Positions 1 through 7,873 of a stretch of 64,000 nucleotides of DNA are shown piece after piece. The translations under genes and the position numbers were made by a program. The notes under the pieces were generated by a model. That model saw only the letters and a program-made list of their open reading frames with translations, made no database searches and was not told the DNA's origin. Source of the stretch: Alteromonas profundi (GTDB lineage Bacteria > Pseudomonadota > Gammaproteobacteria > Enterobacterales > Alteromonadaceae); contig NZ_JAAAWN010000016.1 in the NCBI RefSeq assembly GCF_010500865.1, forward strand, positions 1-64,000, in the 5' to 3' direction. The stretch's first letter is position 1, and every line of letters begins with the position of its first letter.

Positions 1-452
1 CCGTATTAAATGTACGATATTTACCTAATTTGCCACACTTATAAGTAGTAACCCACCTCCGCAGCCATTTATTGGTGTGGTCTACAGAGGATTATGTCTT
101 TTTAGAGGGGAAAATCCCTAGAACCCCTATCTGGATTACAGGAGTCCAAATCAATATGAGGCGGACATGAAGAAATTGAAAAAAGTAGCTTAACTGGGTT
201 GGTCAATTTTGGTTGACCACGTCATCTCTGCTCTTTGAGAAACTGTGTATAGATCGTATATACAGTAACCTTTATCTACAAGTAAATATTTTATCGCTGA
301 CCGTAGGTTGGAATTATATTGTTCATTTACTCTCTAATAGGGGATCGGCTAACTTCACATCGTCACGTGCGATCGCAAAAATTCATTTTTTTCTAAACCA
401 TTTCAGGGGCGAGTGCTGTAACTAGTATTATGAAATAAATGTAAGGTTGCTC
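1..452. other. no gene seen; one short hairpin
   Basis: I find no convincing coding region here. A 7-bp-stem hairpin (TGGTCAA / TTGACCA, 6-nt loop) lies at 200-219, with no T-run to make it a clear terminator. An ATG at about 167 preceded by GAGG opens only an 8-codon frame. The stretch probably holds the promoter of the gene starting at 453. Confidence 0.4.
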
Positions 453-899
453 ATGCTCTGGCTTTTAGGTCTTCACATCTTCGGTCTTCTGATCTGGTTG
501 GCAACCGTGTTGTATTTGCCAATCTTAATTGCTACTGAGTCGAAAATGCGCGAAGACTTTATCGATATTCCATTTGGAGTGGGGTCGGTAGCGCGGCTGA
601 TATTCGCGTATGTGGCTTCGCCCGCGGCTATCATTTCTATTATTGCGGGAACATTGGTCTTTGTAATAAACGACACCCTTACTTTCTGGCTGATGGTGAA
701 ACTAACCATTGTGACGATACTGGTGATATTGCACGCGAGCCTTGGGCTACTGATAACGCGCCTTGAACGCCAGGAAATGCGTTATCTGGCAGGCTTTAGC
801 TGGTGCTTTCTGATAGCGATATTTTGCGGCGTCGGAAGCATACTGTTTGTGGTCCTGGCAAAACCTGCTGCACCTGGTTTTGTGCCATGGCCAATCTAG
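453..899 (+). CDS. CopD/HemJ-like four-helix membrane protein
   Basis: A 148-residue integral membrane protein with about four hydrophobic helices. Its order of features resembles the CopD/HemJ (UPF0093) family: an N-terminal LHIFGLLIWLATVLYLP helix, a second helix after VASPA, a WLMVKL stretch, and a last helix ending in VLAKP. Members of this group have been linked to copper uptake or protoporphyrinogen oxidation. The position beside a heme-copper oxidase operon fits a role in heme or copper supply, but that is inference. I chose ATG at 453 because TAAGG lies 6 nt upstream; a TTG at 447 is an alternative. The histidine near residue 7 is conserved in position with HemJ-type proteins. Exact function is uncertain. 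Confidence 0.6.
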   Translation: MLWLLGLHIFGLLIWLATVLYLPILIATESKMREDFIDIPFGVGSVARLIFAYVASPAAIISIIAGTLVFVINDTLTFWLMVKLTIVTILVILHASLGLLITRLERQEMRYLAGFSWCFLIAIFCGVGSILFVVLAKPAAPGFVPWPI

Positions 900-907
900 G
901 GCTCAAC

Positions 908-1378
908 TTAGCGTTCATTATTTTGAGGCTCGTTAACACCTACGCCGTAAGCAAAAACCAGTTGAGCGCCCAAAAAACCAGTAATACCGATAAGGATGCC
1001 AGCTAGAACGCTGACATAGATTCCCCAGGGATTAATAAGTTCGCCGGGGTCATCGCCTAAGCGTAAGGTAAGGTTAAATGTGGTCAGCGATAGCGTCATT
1101 ACTGCTAGAACGGCGTGAGCCCAGGCTGCGACAATATGGCGAATAATACGTACAGTAAAAACATCAATGGCACCGGCAAGGCTGGCCAAAACACCAAATG
1201 CCAGTCCAGCAGCAGTAAGCCAAAAACTGGCTTCAGCCCAGAAAGGATCGCTGGTAAGGATAAATACAATATCTGTGACAATGAGTATGAGCAAAAACGC
1301 GATGGGAAAATGGATCAGGGCTGGATGTAGCGCATGCCCCCTAAGTGAAGCGCGGCTGCTGATTATTGAATTCGACAT
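908..1378 (-). CDS. DUF2231 family membrane protein
   Basis: A 156-residue membrane protein with four predicted helices and the N-terminal HALHPALIHFPIAFLL signature typical of the DUF2231 family. In many bacteria DUF2231 proteins sit beside respiratory or copper-related genes, and their conserved histidines may bind heme or metal; the biochemical role is not settled. It is convergent with the 453-899 gene (stop codons 8 nt apart) and divergent from the oxidase operon that starts at about 1417. The promoters of both operons must therefore lie within the short 1379-1416 gap or inside coding sequence. Confidence 0.75.
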   Translation of the reverse strand: MSNSIISSRASLRGHALHPALIHFPIAFLLILIVTDIVFILTSDPFWAEASFWLTAAGLAFGVLASLAGAIDVFTVRIIRHIVAAWAHAVLAVMTLSLTTFNLTLRLGDDPGELINPWGIYVSVLAGILIGITGFLGAQLVFAYGVGVNEPQNNER

Positions 1379-1416
1379 AGAAGCGTCAGATCCTAAATAC
1401 CGTTTAAGGAGTGAGT

Positions 1417-2115
1417 TTGGTAAATAGAGTAACAGAATATCTTTTCACTGCCAGTGCCTTATTGTTGGCAGGTTGCAGTGAGCCGTATTCCATTCTCGCC
1501 CCGGCAGGTCCGTCAGCCAAGGCGGTTACCACAATCTGGTGGGGCATGCTCACGGTTGGAGTCGTGGTATTACTGGGGATTTGCTCACTCTGGTGGTATG
1601 CCAGCTTCCGACGCAATCGTAAATATAGCGATGCAGATGTAAAACGCGTTCTTACTCGTATGGTTTTGTGGGGCGGTATTGTGTTACCCACGGTGGGCAT
1701 AACCGTATTGCTCATTTTTGGTATTCCAGCTGGGAATATTATGCTGCCTTTGGCAGATGAGCGCGCTGTGCGAATTGATGTGCATGCCAGACAATGGGCG
1801 TGGGATGTAACCTATCCGCAACATGATATTGAACTAACAGATGAAATTCATATTCCTGTCGATACGCCAATTGATATTCATGTGACTAGTGCGGACGTGA
1901 TTCATGGCTTCTGGGTGCCACGGCTAGGAGGAAAGATTGATGCGATCCCGGGGCACACGAACATCGTGCGTTTGCAAGCCGATGAAGTAGGTGAGTTCGG
2001 TGGCCAATGCGCCGAATATTGCGGCCTTTCTCACGCTAAAATGCATTTTAAAGTCATTGCTCATTCTGCTGAGAAGTTTGATGCATGGCTCGTCCAACAA
2101 GGTAAAACACAATGA
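1417..2115 (+). CDS. ctaC: cytochrome c oxidase subunit II (lipoprotein)
   Basis: Subunit II of a caa3/aa3-type heme-copper oxidase: it takes electrons from cytochrome c through its CuA centre and passes them to subunit I. The N-terminus has a lipobox (LLLAGC), followed by two transmembrane helices (about residues 33-55 and 75-98) and a periplasmic cupredoxin domain. The CuA ligand motif GGQCAEYCGLSHAKMHF is intact near the C-terminus, and the upstream ligand His is in VIHGFW. There is no fused cytochrome c domain. Starts are ambiguous: GTG at 1411 abuts the Shine-Dalgarno TAAGGA, so the TTG at 1417, 6 nt downstream of AAGGA, is preferred. The stop overlaps the next start (ATGA), indicating translational coupling. 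Confidence 0.92.
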   Translation: MVNRVTEYLFTASALLLAGCSEPYSILAPAGPSAKAVTTIWWGMLTVGVVVLLGICSLWWYASFRRNRKYSDADVKRVLTRMVLWGGIVLPTVGITVLLIFGIPAGNIMLPLADERAVRIDVHARQWAWDVTYPQHDIELTDEIHIPVDTPIDIHVTSADVIHGFWVPRLGGKIDAIPGHTNIVRLQADEVGEFGGQCAEYCGLSHAKMHFKVIAHSAEKFDAWLVQQGKTQ

Positions 2116-4619
2116 ATGGCAAATCAGAACTACACAAAAATTTTGCCAAGGTATGGGATAACCTACCTGGGTGGGGCAATCTTGCAGCGGTAAACCATAC
2201 TTCTATCAGTCAGCGATTCATGCTAACCGGGGTGATCTTTTTTCTCGTAGGCATTTTGCTGGCAATGCTGATCCGCTCGCAATTGGCGTTGCCAGGTCAG
2301 ACACTCATTACTGCCGACCTGTATTCACAGGTTTTTACTATGCACGGCACTATTATGATGTTCTTGTTTGCCATTCCGGTTCTGGAAGGCGCGGCGATGT
2401 ATCTTATTCCAAAGATGATCGGCACGCGCGATCTAGTCTTTCCCCGTTTGAGCGCCTTAGGCTATTACTGTTACCTCTTTGGAGGGTTGATTTTGCTGTC
2501 AAGTCTGGTGCTAGGCATCGCGCCTAATTCGGGCTGGTTTATGTACACACCCTTATCCAGCGACGACTATTCCGCTGGCGCGGGCTCAGACTTCTGGCTA
2601 CTCGGAGTGACTTTTGTAGAAATATCTGCAGTATCGGCAGGTATTGAGCTTACCGTCTCGATTTTGCGTACAAGAGCGCCGGGCATGAGTTTGAGCAAAA
2701 TGCCTATTTTCTGCTGGTATATTCTCGCGATGGCGTTAATGATCGTGTTCGGTTTTCCTCCGCTGATTCTGGCTAGCATTCTGTTAGAGCTTGAGCGGGC
2801 AGCGCAAATGCCTTTTTTTGATCCTAACGCTGGTGGTGACCCTATTTTATGGCAGCATTTGTTCTGGTTATTCGGCCATCCTGAAGTTTACATTATTTTT
2901 CTGCCGGCAGCGGGTATGGTCTCCACTATATTGCCAGTGTTCGCGGGTCGACCGCTGGTGGGATATCGTTGGGTTGTATTATCAGTAATCATCACTGGGT
3001 TTATCAGCTTTGGCTTATGGGTACACCACATGTTTACCGTCGGGATCCCTCATTTGGCCCAGGCATTTTTTTCCATTGCCAGCATGCTGGTGGCGATTCC
3101 CACAGGCATTCAGATTTTCGTTTGGTTAACGACATTGTGGGTAGGCCGTGTTCGGTTTGAACTGCCGATGCTATGGATTTTTGGCTTTTTGTTTATCTTC
3201 GTTTGCGGTGGGTTGACTGGTGTGATGCTAGCACTGGTGCCCTTTGACTGGCAGGTGCACGATACGCACTTTGTAGTGGCGCATTTTCATTATGTGCTTA
3301 TTGGCGGAATGTTCTTTCCGCTGATCGCCGCCCTATATTACTGGTTGCCCCATTTTTCCGGACGAATGCCGTCTATGAGAATGGGACGCTGGGCGTTTGG
3401 CTTGGTGTTTGTCGGATTTAATTCAACGTTTCTGATCATGCACCTAACTGGTCTGTTGGGCATGCCACGCCGAGTGTTTACTTACGAAAGTGGCCTGGGC
3501 TGGGATTGGTTAAATCTGAGTTCTTCCATTGGTGGCTTCGTGCTCGCGATTGGTATTTTAATGCTCGTCTTAGATGTGACGCTACATTTTCGATATGGTC
3601 GAAAGGCTTCATCTAATCCTTGGCAAGCTGATACATTGGAATGGGCCACGGGCATGCCGCCGGTGTCTTACAATTTTGCCAGTATCCCTGAGGTAAAATC
3701 ACGTCATCCACTATGGGACGACCCGTCGTTGATTAATAGCATTCCAGCTGGCGAACATGGCTTAAAAAGTATTAAGCACGGGCGACGGGAACTGTATGGA
3801 ACAGATGCGATTAGTGGCAAGCTAAAAGAAGTTATTCATATTCCCAGCCATTCGTGGTGGCCTCTAATTTGTGCGGCTACCCTGGCGGGGTTGTGCATCA
3901 GCCTGGTGTCTAAAGCGTATATGGTCGGCATCTTTTTCGCCATATTGGGTCTAGGCTTCTTTTTACGCTGGAGTTGGGAGAACGGCACGCACAAGACGAT
4001 GGCACCACTGACGGATGAAGAAGCGAGCCGGGGAGAGCCGCCTCTGCACTCGCGTACCTTTGACGGGCCAGGGTTATGGGGTATGTGTGTGACTCTGTTA
4101 GCTGACGGCACCTTATATTTGTCGCTGCTTTTCGGTTGGTTATATTTGTGGACAGTTTCACCAAATAAAACCTTACCTGACGTGTCGGCAATTTCGCCGG
4201 TTTTAATGGGGCTAAGTGGTGCGTTACTGACCATTGCAGTGACTTTGTATCGCCGTCTGAATCGCTATTTGCGCCGTGAGCAAGAGAAGTCGCTCGCTAA
4301 GTGGCTTTGGCTCGTTTCAGCCTGTGGAATGGGTCATGTTGGACTATTGGCTTTCATCACTGTTTCGAGTGACCTGCAATTTACGACTAATGCGTATGAT
4401 GCCGTATTGTTGGTGATGCTGGCCTTTTTGCTTTTCCACAGTATCATCAGCGTGATCACCACTACGCTCCAGGCACTGCGGGTTAGTTATGATTACATCA
4501 GTACAAAGCTGTCCTATGAAATTGTCGTAATGAGCCCCATGTGGTTGTTTACACATGTTATTTTTTGGCTAAGCTTCGCAAGCTTTTTGATCTTACCAAC
4601 AATATGGGAGGCTAAATGA
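2112..4619 (+). CDS. ctaD: cytochrome c oxidase subunit I-III fusion
   Basis: An 835-residue fusion of the catalytic heme-copper oxidase subunit I (about residues 1-560) and subunit III (about 590-835). Subunit I motifs are present: LFGHPEVYIIFLP with the CuB histidine and cross-linked tyrosine, the HH pair in WVHHMF, and HFHYVLIGG carrying the heme a and a3 ligands. The III part shows GLWGMCVTLLADGTLYLSLLF and about five helices. The protein reduces O2 to water and pumps protons. Such CoxAC fusions are known in caa3-type operons. It overlaps ctaC and the following gene by ATGA, so translation of the operon is tightly coupled. I see no truncation. Confidence 0.93.
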   Translation: MNGKSELHKNFAKVWDNLPGWGNLAAVNHTSISQRFMLTGVIFFLVGILLAMLIRSQLALPGQTLITADLYSQVFTMHGTIMMFLFAIPVLEGAAMYLIPKMIGTRDLVFPRLSALGYYCYLFGGLILLSSLVLGIAPNSGWFMYTPLSSDDYSAGAGSDFWLLGVTFVEISAVSAGIELTVSILRTRAPGMSLSKMPIFCWYILAMALMIVFGFPPLILASILLELERAAQMPFFDPNAGGDPILWQHLFWLFGHPEVYIIFLPAAGMVSTILPVFAGRPLVGYRWVVLSVIITGFISFGLWVHHMFTVGIPHLAQAFFSIASMLVAIPTGIQIFVWLTTLWVGRVRFELPMLWIFGFLFIFVCGGLTGVMLALVPFDWQVHDTHFVVAHFHYVLIGGMFFPLIAALYYWLPHFSGRMPSMRMGRWAFGLVFVGFNSTFLIMHLTGLLGMPRRVFTYESGLGWDWLNLSSSIGGFVLAIGILMLVLDVTLHFRYGRKASSNPWQADTLEWATGMPPVSYNFASIPEVKSRHPLWDDPSLINSIPAGEHGLKSIKHGRRELYGTDAISGKLKEVIHIPSHSWWPLICAATLAGLCISLVSKAYMVGIFFAILGLGFFLRWSWENGTHKTMAPLTDEEASRGEPPLHSRTFDGPGLWGMCVTLLADGTLYLSLLFGWLYLWTVSPNKTLPDVSAISPVLMGLSGALLTIAVTLYRRLNRYLRREQEKSLAKWLWLVSACGMGHVGLLAFITVSSDLQFTTNAYDAVLLVMLAFLLFHSIISVITTTLQALRVSYDYISTKLSYEIVVMSPMWLFTHVIFWLSFASFLILPTIWEAK

Positions 4620-4957
4620 AAGTTTCCCGCGCGCACCCTTGGCATCTTGTGGCCGGGTTTGTGATTTGGGCGCTCTGGTTTGTATTTACTTATGGCGGTG
4701 TCGCGGTGGCTTGTCAGCTGGCTAAACCTGCGGCCGAGGCGGGCCTATTTAATTGGATAAACCTTAGTTTTTTAATTCCTACGTTTCTTATTGTTATTTA
4801 TTTGGGAATTTGCGCCTTTAAGTCGTGGCACGTAGCGGCAAATGCAGAAAATGAGTCGCGCTTTTTACTGCGTGTAGCGGCGACAAGTTATCTTGCTTCG
4901 GCCATTTCGACGCTGGCTGTTGGCATTCCTCTTTTGGCGATGGCACCATGTATTTAA
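4616..4957 (+). CDS. small unknown membrane protein in cox operon
   Basis: A 113-residue protein with three predicted helices (about residues 9-35, 44-66, 80-110). I do not recognise the family. The start overlaps the coxI-III stop (ATGA) and its own stop lies inside the start of ctaG, so it is embedded in the oxidase operon. In operons of this kind small membrane proteins at this position may act as an extra oxidase subunit (subunit IV-like) or an assembly factor. This assignment rests on context only. The internal cysteine in VAVACQL and the C-terminal MAPCI are the only cysteines. Confidence 0.7.
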   Translation: MKVSRAHPWHLVAGFVIWALWFVFTYGGVAVACQLAKPAAEAGLFNWINLSFLIPTFLIVIYLGICAFKSWHVAANAENESRFLLRVAATSYLASAISTLAVGIPLLAMAPCI

Positions 4958-5751
4958 TTATTCTCGTAGCAACGTTATTGTTTTGGTCAACCGGTGCATG
5001 GGCGCACAACCCCTTTACCAGTGGTGGCCAGGACGCGTTTTCCGCTAGCCTTACGGCGGTGATAGTACTGATATTCTGGATAATCTATGTATGGGGCTGC
5101 CGCTACGCTACCGCAGTTGTATGGCGGAGATGGCTATTTCATATCACCATTTTGATCACCTTTTTTACCATTTTGGGTCCGTTGGACGAATGGGCTGAAC
5201 ATAGCTCTGCTGCGCATATGACCCAGCATATGTTTATGATGGTAATAATAGCGCCAGCTTTCGCTTTGGCTCGGCCATTGCCACAGTTCTACAGGGCTTG
5301 TGGAGCATATGGGGAAAGATTATGGAAATATGCATTTAAAATCACTCAATATCCGATGGTATGCACCTACTTTCACGGTATGATGATCTGGTTCTGGCAC
5401 ATCCCGAAATTTTATATGTTGGCGTTGGAGAATCCCTGGATTCACGTATTCGAACACGCCTGCTTTCTGATATCGGCGGTATGGTTTTGGTGGGCCTGCT
5501 TACATGCCTTTACCCGTAAAGTTCCCTATGCGTTGCTGGCACTGTTGGTGACGCTAATGCACACGGGCTTTTTAGGTGCGTTTCTTACCTTTGGCAGCAC
5601 TCCTTTTTACGGTGAATCCCGCAACCTTGCCGATCAGCAATTAGCGGGACTTATCATGTGGGTAGTAGGTGGAGTGCCCTACATCACCGCAGCATTTTGG
5701 GTGGGGCATCGCTGGTATAGACAGCTACAACGAAAATCGCTAACTGTTTAA
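4948..5751 (+). CDS. ctaG: cytochrome c oxidase assembly factor CtaG (caa3 type)
   Basis: A 267-residue polytopic protein of the caa3_CtaG family, needed for assembly of the CuA/CuB centres of caa3-type oxidases. It begins with a signal-like segment (residues 1-20, ending near AWAHNPF) and has about seven helices rich in histidine: HMTQHMFMM, YFHGMMIWFWHIP, VFEHACF, LMHTGF. These His/Met-rich helices suit copper handling. It overlaps the preceding gene by 10 nt and ends the operon; a bidirectional hairpin follows at 5811-5836. It is unrelated to the Cox11-type protein that shares the ctaG name in alphaproteobacteria. Confidence 0.85.
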   Translation: MYLIILVATLLFWSTGAWAHNPFTSGGQDAFSASLTAVIVLIFWIIYVWGCRYATAVVWRRWLFHITILITFFTILGPLDEWAEHSSAAHMTQHMFMMVIIAPAFALARPLPQFYRACGAYGERLWKYAFKITQYPMVCTYFHGMMIWFWHIPKFYMLALENPWIHVFEHACFLISAVWFWWACLHAFTRKVPYALLALLVTLMHTGFLGAFLTFGSTPFYGESRNLADQQLAGLIMWVVGGVPYITAAFWVGHRWYRQLQRKSLTV

Positions 5752-5810
5752 TCAGAAGGATTTGTACGTGAGGACTACCGGTCTCGGAGAATAGTTAGCA
5801 ATCTTGTCAT

Positions 5811-5836
5811 AGAAAGCGCGCCATTACGCGCTTTCT
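5811..5836. terminator. bidirectional terminator between convergent genes
   Basis: A perfect 10-bp stem (AGAAAGCGCG / CGCGCTTTCT) with a 6-nt loop lies between the convergent oxidase operon and the Rieske/FAD reductase gene. T-richness is modest on either side, so it probably serves both directions. Confidence 0.7.
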
Positions 5837-5860
5837 CGTCACCAAATCAAAGCTTGTTAA

Positions 5861-7426
5861 TTAGGCAGCTTCAAGTTCAGCTTTAACCGATGACAGCGCA
5901 ACATGGTCGTCCATCTCAATAATCATTTTTGCCATGAGCTGCGGATAACCTTTAGCCAGAGCAGCAATTTCCTTACCATCTTTGCGAAAAACTGCGAGGT
6001 ATTGTTCGTCTTCCGGTGTGCCCACCGCTTCGATTTCGTCCCACTCTTTTGCGTGGCCTACGTATTCAAACTTTACATCAAATTGCTGTGTCCAGAAATA
6101 AGGTGTGCGATCAAATGCTTTACGTTCGGCAGGGTAGGCTAGGCTCGCGAGTATATTTTCTGCTGCGCAACGACCATGCTGCTGGGCTAGTCGCCAGTGC
6201 TCAATGTGCATTTCTTCGCCATTATACGGATAGCTGGTAATATCACCCACCGCATAGACATCTTCAGCAGCTTCAAGGAATTCGTTCACTTTCACCAATC
6301 CCTGATGCGTTAATGTAAAGCTATTGAGTAAATCTTTATCAGTCGTTATGCCGGTAGCTAGCAGCACCAGATTGGTTTCCAACGTTTCGCCACTTTCCAG
6401 CTTCACTGCGGTTACTTTTTCAGTACCATGAAATCCACTTACTGTGCCCTCGACAAACTCGACGTCATGCTTCTCGTGTAAATCACGGAAATACTGCCCG
6501 ATTTGGGTTCCAAATTGTTTTTCAAACGGCACCGCATCAGGTGCGATAACCTTTACCCGTATATTGTCGCTACGCTGCTTTAATGAAGCGGCCACTTCCA
6601 GACTAATAAAACTGTTGCCAACAATGGTAATATTGTTCGTGTTTTCAACGTCAGCTAATAGACGTTCCACATGCTCAATATTTCGAAGCGTATGGATCCC
6701 CAACAAATTAACGCCGGGTAAATCCGGCCGTATGGGGATCCCGCCTGTGGCAATAAGTAATCGATCGTATGTCAACGATTGACCATCATATAGCTCAATT
6801 TGATGGGCGGCAGTATCAATTCCGGATACTTTAGCCACTAGGCGTGTAACTTCTGTGATATCCATGTCGTCTTGATTAACAAGGGGGTCTACCTCATCAG
6901 GTTCCATGTCGCCCGCTGTCACAGCTTTGGTAAGCAGTGTTCGGTCATAAGGTGCATCTGCTTCTGGATCAACAACAGTGATCCGACCGTGGTAACGATT
7001 GTTCACCAGACTTTGCAGAGCGGCAGCGCCTGCTGCGCCAGCGCCGACAATCACAATATGAGAATGTGCGTTAACTGCAGTTAATCGGTTTTGTCGTTTA
7101 TCGGTGCTGTCGGTGGCCTGTTCGGGATCCACAAGTACCTCGCCGTCACGTATTTCAACCGCATACCGAGATAATCCTGTTAGTGCAGGTGGTTCGCATA
7201 CATCAGCAGAGGCGATATCAAAAGTGCCTTTATGCCATGGGCAAACCAACTTGCCTCGACATACTGCACCATCTTCAAGAGGCGCACCTTTATGAGGGCA
7301 ATCGGCGCTGCCGGCATAAACGTTTTCACCGTCACGAATGAGAAGAATTTCTGTATCGTTAAGGGTAACGCGTTTAGGTTTGAGGTTTTCAAGGCGGTCT
7401 GCAGGACCGGCTGAGATAAATGACAT
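5861..7426 (-). CDS. Rieske-FAD/NAD oxidoreductase (AIF-like)
   Basis: A 521-residue cytosolic protein combining an N-terminal Rieske [2Fe-2S] domain (about residues 1-105) with a pyridine nucleotide-disulfide-type FAD reductase. The Rieske ligands are seen as CPHKGAPL and CPWHKGTFD. The FAD dinucleotide motif is VIVGAGAAGAAAL (near 125) and the NAD-binding repeat is ITIVGNSFISLEVA; an FAD contact AVGDIT lies near 405. The architecture matches AIF-like (AIFL) oxidoreductases and ferredoxin reductases that move electrons from NAD(P)H. The longer upstream frame to 7555 lacks support; ATG at 7426 has AAGGAG 7 nt upstream. Substrate partner unknown; no ferredoxin gene adjoins. Confidence 0.85.
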   Translation of the reverse strand: MSFISAGPADRLENLKPKRVTLNDTEILLIRDGENVYAGSADCPHKGAPLEDGAVCRGKLVCPWHKGTFDIASADVCEPPALTGLSRYAVEIRDGEVLVDPEQATDSTDKRQNRLTAVNAHSHIVIVGAGAAGAAALQSLVNNRYHGRITVVDPEADAPYDRTLLTKAVTAGDMEPDEVDPLVNQDDMDITEVTRLVAKVSGIDTAAHQIELYDGQSLTYDRLLIATGGIPIRPDLPGVNLLGIHTLRNIEHVERLLADVENTNNITIVGNSFISLEVAASLKQRSDNIRVKVIAPDAVPFEKQFGTQIGQYFRDLHEKHDVEFVEGTVSGFHGTEKVTAVKLESGETLETNLVLLATGITTDKDLLNSFTLTHQGLVKVNEFLEAAEDVYAVGDITSYPYNGEEMHIEHWRLAQQHGRCAAENILASLAYPAERKAFDRTPYFWTQQFDVKFEYVGHAKEWDEIEAVGTPEDEQYLAVFRKDGKEIAALAKGYPQLMAKMIIEMDDHVALSSVKAELEAA

Positions 7427-7873
7427 GAGAGGCTCCTTATCCAAATGGGCGCCGACACCGTGTGCCAGCAAGGAAGTATTGCGAGACTCTAGACCATCAA
7501 GTTTTATTCCTATTTGCGCATTGAAAACATTAAATTTCATTTTACGGTCGTGCAATCTTACTTATTCAATTAAAATCATTAGCCTATGGCATTTATTAAC
7601 CAACGCGGTGTGGCAGCAAAGGCTCCTTGCATGATGGCTCCCCAAACCAATCGTGTTTTTACTACAAAGTATATTCCTGTCGTTCGCAAGTTTTACACTG
7701 TCCCGCCGCATTATCGATTATCAAGCAGACGCGGCGCGTTTCCCTAAATTGCCGAAGTTGATTAGATTTTGTCTATTTTCATCGTTTTCTCTCTGTCAAT
7801 GACCCGAAACGCGGGTTGATTCGTTACTCAATAGTAACCCTCTTAATTTTAGGTTTCTGGCAAGGACTTATTG
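7427..7873. promoter_or_regulatory. divergent promoter region with palindromic site
   Basis: Non-coding region between the divergent reductase and epimerase-VKOR genes. A palindrome with 6-bp arms (GTTACT CAAT AGTAAC) lies at 7823-7838, 36 nt before the epimerase start, preceded by a small ACCCG/CGGGT hairpin at about 7802-7817. The palindrome is a candidate operator; no matching regulator gene is adjacent. Confidence 0.4.

Noticed and set aside
213-425. 70-codon plus-strand frame
   Set aside because: No start signal, no family pattern, composition like non-coding DNA.
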